Source of the DNA: Haloarcula rubra
Lineage (GTDB): Archaea; Halobacteriota; Halobacteria; Halobacteriales; Haloarculaceae
DNA: 64,000 nucleotides
NCBI RefSeq assembly: GCF_019599465.1
Contig: NZ_RKLR01000003.1
Span: forward strand, 1 to 64,000
Reading direction: 5' to 3'
The position numbers and the translations under genes are program-made. Below, piece by piece: positions 40,539-49,787 of the stretch. Each line of letters opens with the position of its first letter. The stretch's first letter is position 1. The notes beneath the pieces were generated by a model, which searched no databases, was not told where the DNA came from, and saw nothing but the letters and a program-made list of their open reading frames with translations.

Positions 40539-42161
40539 ATGTCTAATCCCGAGACACCCGACCCCGGCGACGTCGTCAAGGACCCTCTGGGTCACGTCCA
40601 GTCGTGGCTCTCTCGAACCGCGACGATTCTCTCCGGCTCTGCCGTCCCGGAGTCGAACTACGACCCCGGCCGCCACGGTTCGCTCGTCAGCTACGACGGC
40701 CTCGACGGGTTCGAGGAGATAGAACGCTACTGGCTCAACGCACCGTTCGCGTTCGTCTCCATCAACCGGGACCCGGAGAACGACGAGTACCGCTACCACG
40801 TCGTCGAGCCCTCGTTGACCGACGTCGAGCGAGAACTGCTAGACCGGTTGTTCGAGGACATCAGGGGCCCGCTCATCTACCGGAGCGACGTCGACGACGA
40901 CCCGGAACGGGCCCTCCGCGAGGCGTTGCGTAACCGCCTCGAAGAGTACGGCGTCGTCGTCGAATCCGAGACGTTCTACCGCCTGTTCTACTACCTCTAC
41001 CGCTCGTTTCAGGGGTACGGCCTCATCGACCCGCTGATGCACGACCCCAACATCGAGGACATATCGTGTGACGGGCCGAACCTACCCATCTTCGTCTACC
41101 ACGACGGCTACACCGACGTCGAGACGAACGTCGTCTTCGACGAGGGTGAACTGGACGACTTCGTCATCCAACTGGCACAGCGCTCGGGCCAGCACGTCTC
41201 CGTCTCCGACCCCGTCGTCTCGACGACGCTGCCCGACGGGTCGCGCATCGAACTCGCTCTCGGTCAGGAGGTGACCCCGCGCGGGTCCGCGTTCACCATC
41301 CGGAAGTACGCCGACGAACCGTTCACGCCCATCGACTTACTGGAGTACGGCACGTTCTCGCTGGAGATGCTGGCGTACCTCTGGCTGGCCATCGAGTCCA
41401 ACAAGTCGCTCATCTTCGCCGGGGGGACGGCGGCCGGCAAGACCACGTCGATGAACGCGCTGGCGATGTTCATCCCGCCCCGCTCGAAGGTGCTGACCAT
41501 CGAGGACACCCGAGAACTGTCGCTGTACCACGACAACTGGCTCTCGTCGGTGACCCGGGAGCGCCTCGACGACTCCGACATCACGATGTACGACCTCCTG
41601 CGCTCCGCACTCCGGCATCGCCCGGAGTACATCATCGTCGGCGAGGTGCGCGGGGAGGAGGCCATCACGCTGTTCCAGGCGATGAACACCGGCCACACGA
41701 CGTTCTCGACGATGCACGCCGACTCCGTCCAGACCGTCATCAACAGGCTGGAGAACGAACCCATCAACGTCCCGCGGCCGATGGTCCAGAGCCTCGACAT
41801 CCTCTGTGTGCAGGTGCTGGCCCGGTCCGGCGACGAACGGGTCCGCCGCGCGAAGACCCTCGCCGAGATAGAGGGTATCGACCAGCGGACCGGCGAACTG
41901 GACTACTCGACGAGTTACTCGTGGCAGGCCACCGAGGACCGCTTCGCCGAGCGCAACAGCGAACTCGTCGACGAGATTCGACAGGAGCGGGGGTGGAGCC
42001 AGTCCGAACTGCTCCGGGAGATGAACCACCGGAAGCGCTTCCTCCGGTACCTCCACGACGAGGGCGTCTCCGACTACCGCCGGTTCACGGCGATGGTCAA
42101 CAAGTACTACGCAGACAAGGACGCGGTGCTGGCCCGAATCGGGGCCGACGTGACGGTCTGA
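40539..42161 (+). CDS. Type II/IV secretion ATPase (PilB/VirB11-like, archaeal pilus)
   Basis: I start at ATG 40539 (MSNPETPDPGDVVKDPLGHVQSW), giving 540 residues; an in-frame ATG at 40488 is close behind a TATA-like TTTAAG and so probably upstream of the transcription start. The VirB11/GspE core has Walker A GGTAAGKTT (K301), an Asp box (EDTRELSLY), Walker B (YIIVGEVRGEEA) and a His box (GHTTFSTMHADS). It powers assembly of a type IV pilus-like adhesin; the membrane platform gene follows after one base. Confidence 0.95.
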   Translation: MSNPETPDPGDVVKDPLGHVQSWLSRTATILSGSAVPESNYDPGRHGSLVSYDGLDGFEEIERYWLNAPFAFVSINRDPENDEYRYHVVEPSLTDVERELLDRLFEDIRGPLIYRSDVDDDPERALREALRNRLEEYGVVVESETFYRLFYYLYRSFQGYGLIDPLMHDPNIEDISCDGPNLPIFVYHDGYTDVETNVVFDEGELDDFVIQLAQRSGQHVSVSDPVVSTTLPDGSRIELALGQEVTPRGSAFTIRKYADEPFTPIDLLEYGTFSLEMLAYLWLAIESNKSLIFAGGTAAGKTTSMNALAMFIPPRSKVLTIEDTRELSLYHDNWLSSVTRERLDDSDITMYDLLRSALRHRPEYIIVGEVRGEEAITLFQAMNTGHTTFSTMHADSVQTVINRLENEPINVPRPMVQSLDILCVQVLARSGDERVRRAKTLAEIEGIDQRTGELDYSTSYSWQATEDRFAERNSELVDEIRQERGWSQSELLREMNHRKRFLRYLHDEGVSDYRRFTAMVNKYYADKDAVLARIGADVTV

Positions 42162-42162
42162 C

Positions 42163-44604
42163 ATGGCGCTGAGCCCGCTGGGACTGGCACCACTCGCCGT
42201 CGTCGCCGCCATCCTCGGCGTCGTCGCGTTCGCGTCGGTACACGAGGGGTTCGACCGTCGGCTGACGCGCCTCTCCCGCCGACTGTTCGGCCGCTACGTG
42301 CGAGTGTCGCCCGAGCGGGAACGCCAGCTAGAGGCGGCGTATATCGGGCAGACCTACCGGGGGTACGCCGCTCGCACGTACCTCTACACCGGTCTGGCCG
42401 CCGTCGGTGGGGCCATCGCCGGGGCCTACACCGTCGGCGGGTTCCTGCTCGCCGTCCCGGCCATCGTCGACCTGCTGATGGGCCTGCCACCGACGATGGT
42501 GGCCGCGCTGGGCATCCGCGGGTTCGAACTCGTCCTCACCTCCACGGAGACGTTGCTCGTGCTCGTCGGGAGCGGCGTCGCCGGCGGCGTCCTGATTGCT
42601 GCGCTGACCTACGCTCTCCGGTGGGAGCTCCCGAAGAACACCGCCGAGGTCCGGCGGCGGAACATCGACGAGGGGATGACCCGAACCATCGCGTTCATGT
42701 ACGCCCTCTCCCGCGGTGGCATCGCGTTCCCGGACGTGATTGCGTTGTTGGCTCGGAACGACGAGATATACGGCGACACGGCACGGGAGATGGCCGTCGC
42801 CTACCGGGAGATGAACGTCTTCGGTCGGGACATGATTTCGGCCATCGAGCGGATGTCCTCGCGGACGCCCAGCGACCGGTTCGAGACGTTCGCGGAGAAC
42901 CTCTCCAGCGTCCTCCAGAGCGGCCAGTCGCTCTCGACGTTCCTCCGCAACCAGTACGAGCGCCACCACGAGGAGGCCGCCGAACGGCAGGCCGACCTCC
43001 TGGAGTCGCTCGCCACTATCGCCGAAGCCTACGTCACCATCTTCGTCGCGGGCGTGCTGTTTCTCATCACGATACTGCTCGTCTTCGGCCTGACGACCAC
43101 CGACACGCTCGGGTTCCTCCAGATGCTCGCGTATCTCGCCATCCCGCTCGCGAACCTCGGGTTCATGGTGTACCTGAGCCAGACCCTCGACGCCCTCGGT
43201 ATCGGCGACGACGGGACCACGAGCGTCCTCGACCGGGTGGAGACGGCGACGCTCGGCCGCCCGTCGACCGCGCGAGGTCGGACGGGGCTGACCGACGGCG
43301 GCGTCGTCCCCGGGATGGACGCCAACTGGGCCCGCCTCCGGTTCTACGACCGGGTCCAGTCGGTGCGACGGACGCTCCGCTCCCCGGTTCAGACCCTCCT
43401 CTGGAACCCGACCAACGTGCTCTACTTCGCCGTGCCCGTCGCGCTCGTTCTGTTCGCCGTCCGTGCCCCCGCGGCCCTCCAGACCAGCGTCGTCAACGTC
43501 AGGTTGCTGGACGACCTCGTGGTGCAATCGGTACTGCTCGTCCTCGGCTCGTTCGCCGTCGTTCGGACGCTGTACTCCCAGCGGATTCGGCGCATCGAGG
43601 ACGCGACGCCCGAACTCCTCGAACGGCTCGCCAGCCTCAACGAGGCCGGGATGACGTTCGTCGAGAGCGTCCGCAGAGTCCGGGGCAGTGACGTCGGCGT
43701 CCTCTCCCCGGAGGTCGACCGAATCTGGGCGGACGTACAGATGGGGGCGAACGTCGACGACGCACTCGTCCGGTTCGGCCGCCGCATCCGGACGGTGTCT
43801 GTCACCCGCGTCGTGACGCTGTTGACGAACGCGATGCGCGCGTCGGGTCAGCTCGGGCCCGTCCTGCGTATCGCGGCGACGCAGGCCAGAGCGGACCGGC
43901 GGCTTCGCAAGCGCCGACGCCAGCAGATGCTCACCTATCTGGTCGTCATCTACGTCTCCTTCTTCGTCTTCCTCGTCATCATCGTCGCGGTGCAGGAGGT
44001 GCTGGTCCCGGCGCTCCCGTCGTCGGTGCCGACGCCGCCCTCCGGCAACCGACTGGGCGTGGGGACCGACCAGTTCGCCCGCCTCGGGAGCATCGACAAG
44101 GCCGCCTACACGCTCGTGTTCTTCCACACGGCACTGATTCAGGCCGTCCTGACGGGGTTCATCGGCGGGCAGTTGGGCGAGGGGACGCTCAAGGACGGCG
44201 CGAAACACGCCGCGGCCCTGCTGGGTATCGCCTACCTCGCCTTCGTCCTGCTCTCCTCGCCCGTCGCGTCGCTGACGGTGGACCAGCCGACGGTACAGGA
44301 CGGCGAACTGACGGTCGACTCCGCCTCGCTCTCCTCCGGCGGGTTCGTCGTCGTCCACGCCTACGACGCCGACGGCGAGGTCGTCGGCGTCTCCCCGTAC
44401 CTCGAACCCGGGACGCACCGTGACGTGGCGATACAGCTAGAGAACGCACCGTCCAGTGGCCGCTCCGTCGTCCTCGTCGTCCACCAGGACACGAACGGCA
44501 ACGGATTGTTCGACTACGACTTCGGTGTCTCCGGCGGACCCGACGCTCCCTATCCGGCCCCCGGACAACAAGACGCCGTCGCCATCGAAGTCGAACTCCG
44601 GTGA
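42163..44604 (+). CDS. Type II secretion F-family pilus platform (PilC-like) with C-terminal DUF7282-like domain
   Basis: The 813-residue protein has two T2SSF modules, with conserved segments at about 175-275 (MYALSRGGIAFPDVIALLARN) and 485-580 (LERLASLNEAGMTFVESVRRV). Each is followed by paired helices. The last approx. 110 residues form an extracytoplasmic beta domain (DQPTVQDGELTVDSASLSSGG, then VVLVVHQDTNGNG), DUF7282-like. It anchors the PilB ATPase and pilins. The beta domain is not found in standard PilC and may contact the pilus outside. Confidence 0.92.
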   Translation: MALSPLGLAPLAVVAAILGVVAFASVHEGFDRRLTRLSRRLFGRYVRVSPERERQLEAAYIGQTYRGYAARTYLYTGLAAVGGAIAGAYTVGGFLLAVPAIVDLLMGLPPTMVAALGIRGFELVLTSTETLLVLVGSGVAGGVLIAALTYALRWELPKNTAEVRRRNIDEGMTRTIAFMYALSRGGIAFPDVIALLARNDEIYGDTAREMAVAYREMNVFGRDMISAIERMSSRTPSDRFETFAENLSSVLQSGQSLSTFLRNQYERHHEEAAERQADLLESLATIAEAYVTIFVAGVLFLITILLVFGLTTTDTLGFLQMLAYLAIPLANLGFMVYLSQTLDALGIGDDGTTSVLDRVETATLGRPSTARGRTGLTDGGVVPGMDANWARLRFYDRVQSVRRTLRSPVQTLLWNPTNVLYFAVPVALVLFAVRAPAALQTSVVNVRLLDDLVVQSVLLVLGSFAVVRTLYSQRIRRIEDATPELLERLASLNEAGMTFVESVRRVRGSDVGVLSPEVDRIWADVQMGANVDDALVRFGRRIRTVSVTRVVTLLTNAMRASGQLGPVLRIAATQARADRRLRKRRRQQMLTYLVVIYVSFFVFLVIIVAVQEVLVPALPSSVPTPPSGNRLGVGTDQFARLGSIDKAAYTLVFFHTALIQAVLTGFIGGQLGEGTLKDGAKHAAALLGIAYLAFVLLSSPVASLTVDQPTVQDGELTVDSASLSSGGFVVVHAYDADGEVVGVSPYLEPGTHRDVAIQLENAPSSGRSVVLVVHQDTNGNGLFDYDFGVSGGPDAPYPAPGQQDAVAIEVELR

Positions 44605-44642
44605 CGCTGGGTTTACGGTCGCCTGTCGGGTAGGGGTGGCTG

Positions 44643-46295
44643 ATGGAGTTCGCCGCCTTCGCCGACCGCGCCGCCACTATCGAAGCCGAGAGTGCCGACA
44701 CCGCCATCACCGAGTCCGTCACCGACCTGCTGGCCGACGCCGGAGACGACCTCGCGACGCTCGCCCGGTTCGTACAGGGCCGCGTGTTCCCGGCCCACGA
44801 GTCGACCACGCTCGACGTCGGACCACGCCTCTGTTACGAGGCCATCGCCCGCGCCGCCGGGCAGAACGTGAGCGCCGACGACGTGGAGGCACGACTCGCG
44901 GAGACGGGCGAAATCGGCGAGGTGGCCGCGAGCTACGACTTCGGCGGCCAGCGAGGGCTGGCGGCGTTCGGCGGTGGCGGGGCGGACGCGCTCACCGTCG
45001 CCGAAGTCGAGAGGGAACTGACCGACCTCGCTGCCGTCGCCGGCGACGGCAGTCAGGAGACGAAGGTCGACGTCCTCTTCGGCCTGTTCAACCGCTGTGA
45101 CCCCGACGAAGCACGCTATCTCGCTCGACTCGTCCTCTCGGAGATGCGCATCGGCGTGGGCGACGGGACGGTCCGGGACGCCGTGGCCGCGGCGTTCGAC
45201 GTCCCGGTCGACGCCGTCGAACGTGCGTTGCAGGTGTCGAACGACTACGGTTACGTCGCCGAGGTGGCCCGCGACGAGGGCGAGACGGGCCTCGACGCGA
45301 TAGACCTCGAAGTCGGCCGCCCGGTACAGGCGATGCTCGCACAGGCCGGCACCGTCACCGGTGCGCTGGAGGACTGGAACGAGGTGGCCGTCGAGTGGAA
45401 GTACGACGGCGCCCGCGTACAGGTCCACTACGACGGCGAGGCCGCCCGCCTGTTCTCGCGGAACATGGAGGACGTGACCGACCCGCTCCCCGAAGTCGTC
45501 GCCACGGTCGAGGCGTCGCTCGACGCGCCCGCCATCCTCGACGGCGAGGTGGTCGCGGTGGCCGACGACGGCGCGCCGCTCCCGTTCCAGGAGGTGCTCC
45601 GTCGGTTCCGGCGGAAACACGACGTCGCCGCCGCCCGCGAGGACGTCACCGTCCGCCTCCACCTGTTCGACTGTCTGCACGTCGACGGCGAGGACTTACT
45701 CGACGCGTCGCTCCGCGAGCGACACGACCGCCTGGCCGCCCTGTTTGACGACGACGTGGTCTCGGACCTCTGGCTCTCGGCCGACGCCGACGAAATCGGC
45801 GACGTGGAGGCCGAGGCACTCGACGCGGGCCACGAGGGCATCATGCTGAAAGACCCCGAGGCGGCCTACACCCCGGGCAAACGCGGGAAGCACTGGCGCA
45901 AGCGGAAACCGGACGTCGAGACGCTCGACTGCGTCGTGACGGGTGCGGAGTGGGGCGAGGGTCGCCGGGCGAACGTCCTCGGGACGTTCGAACTGTCGGT
46001 CCGGACCGACGACGGATACGCGCAAGTCGGCAACGTCGCCACCGGTATCACCGACGCGGAACTCGACGCGGTGACCGACCGCCTCGAACCGCACGTCACC
46101 GCCGAGGAGGGGCGGAGCGTCGCCATCGCTCCCGAAGTCGTCTTCGAAGTGGGGTACGAGGAGATACAGACGTCGACGACGTACGACTCGGGCTACGCCC
46201 TCCGATTCCCGCGCTTTCTGGCGGTTCGTGAGGACAAGACGCCGGCCGACGCCGACTCGCTCTCTCGGGTCGAACGCCTCGCCGAGAACGCGTGA
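44643..46295 (+). CDS. lig: ATP-dependent DNA ligase
   Basis: The 550-residue protein has an N-terminal helical DNA-binding domain (about 1-225), an adenylation domain with motif I KYDGAR (nucleophile K253), ILDGEVVAVAD, LFDCLHVDGEDLL, EGIMLKDPEAAYTPGKRGKHW, and a C-terminal OB fold (NVLGTFELSVRTDDGYAQVG). It seals nicks in replication and repair and is the normal archaeal replicative ligase. Confidence 0.97.
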   Translation: MEFAAFADRAATIEAESADTAITESVTDLLADAGDDLATLARFVQGRVFPAHESTTLDVGPRLCYEAIARAAGQNVSADDVEARLAETGEIGEVAASYDFGGQRGLAAFGGGGADALTVAEVERELTDLAAVAGDGSQETKVDVLFGLFNRCDPDEARYLARLVLSEMRIGVGDGTVRDAVAAAFDVPVDAVERALQVSNDYGYVAEVARDEGETGLDAIDLEVGRPVQAMLAQAGTVTGALEDWNEVAVEWKYDGARVQVHYDGEAARLFSRNMEDVTDPLPEVVATVEASLDAPAILDGEVVAVADDGAPLPFQEVLRRFRRKHDVAAAREDVTVRLHLFDCLHVDGEDLLDASLRERHDRLAALFDDDVVSDLWLSADADEIGDVEAEALDAGHEGIMLKDPEAAYTPGKRGKHWRKRKPDVETLDCVVTGAEWGEGRRANVLGTFELSVRTDDGYAQVGNVATGITDAELDAVTDRLEPHVTAEEGRSVAIAPEVVFEVGYEEIQTSTTYDSGYALRFPRFLAVREDKTPADADSLSRVERLAENA

Positions 46296-46354
46296 CGGCG
46301 CGCCGACCGGCGCTGACCGACAGTCGTATCCCGTCGGTGACGCTATCCCGCCAC

Positions 46355-47098
46355 ATGACCATCCGACACGACGGCATCACGGCCGAATGGCTCGGTTACG
46401 CCACGCTCAGACTCGAAGGCGACGACACCGTCGTCTACCTCGACCCCGGCCGGTACGGCGTGCTGACCGGCGAATGGGAACCCGATACTCCGGGCGTCGG
46501 ACACCCCGAGACGAGAGACTACGCCCCGAAGGACGGCGACGTCGTCTGTGTCACCCACGTCCACCACTACGATCCGGACGGCATCCGTCGGGTCGCGGCC
46601 GACGACGCCACCGTCGTCGCGTTCGATGGCATCGACGTCCACGCCAGCGACCGCGACCTCGACCGACTCTCGGACCTCGACTACGAGGTTCGGAAGGTCG
46701 GTATGGAGGACGAACTGCTGGTCGACGGCGTCCCTATCTGGACGGTCCCGGCGTACAACCACGAGGACGGGCCGAACGTCGGCGCCGACGGCGAACCCAT
46801 CCATCCGAGGGGCATCGGCTGTGGCTTCCTGCTCGCAATCGACGACACCCGGGTGTTCTGGACGGGCGATACGGACGTTCTCGAAGGCCACGCCGAACTG
46901 GACGTCTCGCTGTTCGTCCCATCTATCTCCCAGAATTTTACGATGGACCGACACGAGGCGGCCGAACTGGCCGAGGCGATGGACCCGGACCTCGTCCTCC
47001 CGATGCACTACAACACGTTCGAGGCACTGGAAGCCGACGACGAAGCGTTCGCGGCCGACGTCGCGAGCAGGCGTGTGCCAGTCGTCCTCGACCGATAG
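46355..47098 (+). CDS. Metallo-beta-lactamase-like metal-dependent hydrolase (UlaG/L-ascorbate lactonase type)
   Basis: I start at ATG 46355 (MTIRHDGITAEWLGYATLRLEG), giving 247 residues; the longer frame is a tail of the ligase region. It shows WLGYATLRLE, THVHHYDPDG in place of the usual HxHxDH (second His and Asp retained), WTGDTDVLEG and PMHYNTFEAL, as in the UlaG-like family. The substrate is unknown. It converges with the ebo-like cluster. Confidence 0.88.
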   Translation: MTIRHDGITAEWLGYATLRLEGDDTVVYLDPGRYGVLTGEWEPDTPGVGHPETRDYAPKDGDVVCVTHVHHYDPDGIRRVAADDATVVAFDGIDVHASDRDLDRLSDLDYEVRKVGMEDELLVDGVPIWTVPAYNHEDGPNVGADGEPIHPRGIGCGFLLAIDDTRVFWTGDTDVLEGHAELDVSLFVPSISQNFTMDRHEAAELAEAMDPDLVLPMHYNTFEALEADDEAFAADVASRRVPVVLDR

Positions 47099-47113
47099 CG
47101 ACCCCGGAGCCGG

Positions 47114-47962
47114 TTACAGGTACCGGGCGAGCGCCTCGAAGGACTCCCGGGCGGCCCGGTCGGGTTCGTCGGGATACGTGTACAGTTCCAGCGTGGCGTA
47201 GCCGTCGTACCCGACGTCGTCGAACGCGTCGAATATCGCCCTGAAATCTAGGTCGCCTTCGCCCGGGATTCGGTGGTAGTGCGTCCCACCACGGCCGCCG
47301 ACGATGTCTTCGAGGTGAACGCCGGTGATGTGACCCGCCGCTCGGCGAATCGCCGTGTGGACGTCTTCGCCACTGACGGCGGCGTGGCCGACGTCGAGAT
47401 TGACGCCCAGTCGGTCGTGCCCGACCGCCTCGACGAGTTCGAGTACGTCGTCGGTTTCGCCTACGAGGAGGTCCGGTTCGTACTCGATGCCGACGTCGAC
47501 GCCCTTCTCGTCGGCGTACTCGAGTATCTCCCGTAGCGATTCGTGGAGGAGTCGCTCGGCTTCCGCCGGTTCTGTCCCGGGTACCGGTTGGCCGCTCGTG
47601 AGACTGATAGCCGGTGCCCCCGTCGCCGCGGCGAGGTCTATCGCGCGCTTCGTGTACTCGATGCGCCACCGACGGGCGGAATCGTCGGCGCGAATCACGC
47701 TCGGTTCGAAGAACGGGGTCGGTGGTGCGTCGTCGTAGTACCCCATCGCCGTGTTCGCGTTGACGTTCGCGACTGCGACGTCGACGTCGGCGAGCGCCGT
47801 CGCGAGTCGGTCGATTTCCTGCTCGTCGAACGACGGGAAGTATGCGTGTGGTTCGTCACCCAGTATCTCGACCCCAGCGTATCCGTGGCCTGCGATACGT
47901 TCGACGGCCTCCAGCAGCGAGTAGTCGGTGTAAGCGTTCGTCGAGAACGCGAGGCTGACCAT
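47114..47962 (-). CDS. TIM-barrel sugar-phosphate isomerase/epimerase-like protein A (EboE-like position)
   Basis: I start at ATG 47962 (MVSLAFSTNAYTDYSLLEAVERI), giving 282 residues. It has xylose-isomerase/AP-endonuclease-2 barrel features: metal-type ligands E in GIEYEPDL, D/H in NLDVGHAAVSG, H in GVHLEDI and a terminal E in YATLELYTYP. It is the last gene of the eboB-like operon, 70 bp after the prenyltransferase, and a paralogue of 48956-49786. It would act on a metabolite shared by the cluster. The substrate is unknown. Confidence 0.9.
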   Translation of the reverse strand: MVSLAFSTNAYTDYSLLEAVERIAGHGYAGVEILGDEPHAYFPSFDEQEIDRLATALADVDVAVANVNANTAMGYYDDAPPTPFFEPSVIRADDSARRWRIEYTKRAIDLAAATGAPAISLTSGQPVPGTEPAEAERLLHESLREILEYADEKGVDVGIEYEPDLLVGETDDVLELVEAVGHDRLGVNLDVGHAAVSGEDVHTAIRRAAGHITGVHLEDIVGGRGGTHYHRIPGEGDLDFRAIFDAFDDVGYDGYATLELYTYPDEPDRAARESFEALARYL

Positions 47963-48032
47963 ACCTCCCGTCACGCCTACCTCCGGATAGTTACCAATCA
48001 CGTACCACACGTTAGTGCCGGTCTACAGGTGG

Positions 48033-48965
48033 CTACGAGACGTCGAACGTCCCGGACAACCACCGGGCGACGGCGAAACACGAGAGCGCGGCCCCCGTCC
48101 ACACGAGACCGGCGACTGTCGCGGCGGCGGCCTGCACGACGGCGAGACCGAGGACTGACCGTCCGACCGCGGGCCCGACGACGGACGGCGACGGGTCGTG
48201 GTACGCGGCCACCAGCGGTCGCCCGACGACGGCGAGGAAGGCGACGCCAAGACATCCAGCGATTGCCGACAGGAGTAAATCTGCACCCGCCGCGAACGTT
48301 ACGGCCGGCGGGACGACCGCCAGCATCGTGGCTGCTGCTCCGACGGACGCGATGGCGGTTCGGTTCGCGCCGTGGGCCTCGTCGTCTGCCATCCACGTTA
48401 CGGCGATGACGTACCCCGTGACGACGAGGGGGAGCACGACTTGCCACCACCGTCCCGTGAGCAGTCCACCGCCGACCGTCGTCCCCAGCACCACGTTCGC
48501 GCCGCGAGTCGTCCCCATGACGCTCCACCCGAGTGGTGTCCCCTTCGCCACCCCGTCGTAGAGGACGACGAGGGTCGCCAGCGCCGCCGTCACGACGCCC
48601 GACAGGAAGCCACCGGCCGCGAGTGCGACGGCGACACCACCGACGAGGAGTGCCACACCGAGCACCACCGCTCGACGTCGAGAGACCCGCCCCGCGGGAA
48701 TCGGTCGTTCCGGTCGTTCGACGGCGTCGACGTCGGCGTCGAAGTAGTCGTTCAACGTGGTTCCGCCGGCGTACACGAAGGCCGAGGCCAGCGCCAGTCC
48801 CCCGACTTCGACGGGGCCGAACCGCGCTCCCGATGCGACCGCGAGTGCTGCGCCTGCCAACACGTCGGGTGGGGCCGTGAACACGTTCGGCAGGCGCACG
48901 AGCGCCGCGTACACCAGAATCCGGTCCCTGACGCTGTCACTAGCCGCCCCGGTGGTCAGGCCCAT
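48033..48965 (-). CDS. eboC: UbiA-family prenyltransferase, EboC-like
   Basis: The 310-residue protein has about nine helices. The first aspartate-rich motif is NDYFDADVDAVERPERPIPAGRVSRR; the second region (VTWMADDEAHGANRTA) is weak relative to the usual DxxxD. EboC proteins share the NDxxDxxxDAxERPERPIPSG-type motif and the LVRLPNVFTAPPDVLAG opening, from memory. It overlaps the upstream TIM-barrel gene by 10 nt, so translation is coupled. It probably transfers a prenyl or isoprenoid group to a lipid-like acceptor in the membrane. Confidence 0.85.
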   Translation of the reverse strand: MGLTTGAASDSVRDRILVYAALVRLPNVFTAPPDVLAGAALAVASGARFGPVEVGGLALASAFVYAGGTTLNDYFDADVDAVERPERPIPAGRVSRRRAVVLGVALLVGGVAVALAAGGFLSGVVTAALATLVVLYDGVAKGTPLGWSVMGTTRGANVVLGTTVGGGLLTGRWWQVVLPLVVTGYVIAVTWMADDEAHGANRTAIASVGAAATMLAVVPPAVTFAAGADLLLSAIAGCLGVAFLAVVGRPLVAAYHDPSPSVVGPAVGRSVLGLAVVQAAAATVAGLVWTGAALSCFAVARWLSGTFDVS

Positions 48966-49786
48966 CCGTGGGCTTCGAGGTAGGCCATGGCCTCCTCGGC
49001 CGTCGCGACCGGCGTCTCGCCGTAGGGGTACAGTTCCACGGTCACGAAGCCGTCGTACCCGCTCGCTTCGAGGGCTTCGAGGAACCCGTCGACGTCCATC
49101 GCCCCCTCGCCCAGTTGCGTGTGTTCGTGACTGCGGTCGGCCGGTATGTCCTCGAGGTGGACGTGTTCGACGTAGGGAAGCAGGTCTTCCAGCGCCGTCG
49201 CCGGGTCCTCTCCCACGCAGAAGAGATGTCCGGCGTCGAAGTTACAGCCGACCCTGTCCGAGTCGACCCGGTCCAGCAGGTCGAGGAACTGCGCACTCGT
49301 CTCGACGAGCAGGTCCGGTTCGGGTTCGACCAACACGTCGACGCCGACGTCTTCCGCCCGGTCGGCCAGTTCCCTGAGGCCCTCGACGAACCGGTCTTCG
49401 GCCCACTCGCGTGACTTGCCGTCGGGAATCGGGCCACCCGGTTCGATGGACGCAGTCTCCACGTCGAGGGCCGCCGCGAGCTCCAGTGCGTCGTGCGTGT
49501 AGTCGACGCGGCGTCGTCGGTACGCCTCGTCGGGTTCGACGAACGACGGGTGGTGAAACCCCTCGATAGCCGTCAGCATGAACGCGTTCGCGTTACTGAC
49601 GGCGATATCTGCGTCGGCGAGCGTCTCGCGAACCTCGTCGAGGTCCGCCTCAGTCGCCGTCTCGGGGTAGAGGTGTGGCTCGTCGAACAGTAACTCGACG
49701 CCGTCGTAGCCGGCGGCCGCGACGTGGTCGATGGCGTCGGGCAGACTGTACTCGCGGAACGCGTTGGTAGAGAATCCGAACTGCAT
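48956..49786 (-). CDS. TIM-barrel sugar-phosphate isomerase/epimerase-like protein B (EboE-like position)
   Basis: The 276-residue protein begins MQFGFSTNAFREYSLPDAIDHVAAAGYDGVELLFDEPHLYPE and has barrel ligand segments VDVLVEPEPDL, NFDAGHLFCVG, HVHLEDIPADR and FVTVELYPYG. It is clearly paralogous to 47114-47962 (same blocks, same length). It lies between eboB-like (1 bp gap) and eboC-like (10-nt overlap) genes. In the bacterial ebo cluster this role is filled by EboE, a TIM-barrel protein that is usually longer, so exact orthology is uncertain. Confidence 0.9.
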   Translation of the reverse strand: MQFGFSTNAFREYSLPDAIDHVAAAGYDGVELLFDEPHLYPETATEADLDEVRETLADADIAVSNANAFMLTAIEGFHHPSFVEPDEAYRRRRVDYTHDALELAAALDVETASIEPGGPIPDGKSREWAEDRFVEGLRELADRAEDVGVDVLVEPEPDLLVETSAQFLDLLDRVDSDRVGCNFDAGHLFCVGEDPATALEDLLPYVEHVHLEDIPADRSHEHTQLGEGAMDVDGFLEALEASGYDGFVTVELYPYGETPVATAEEAMAYLEAHGWA

Positions 49787-49787
49787 G

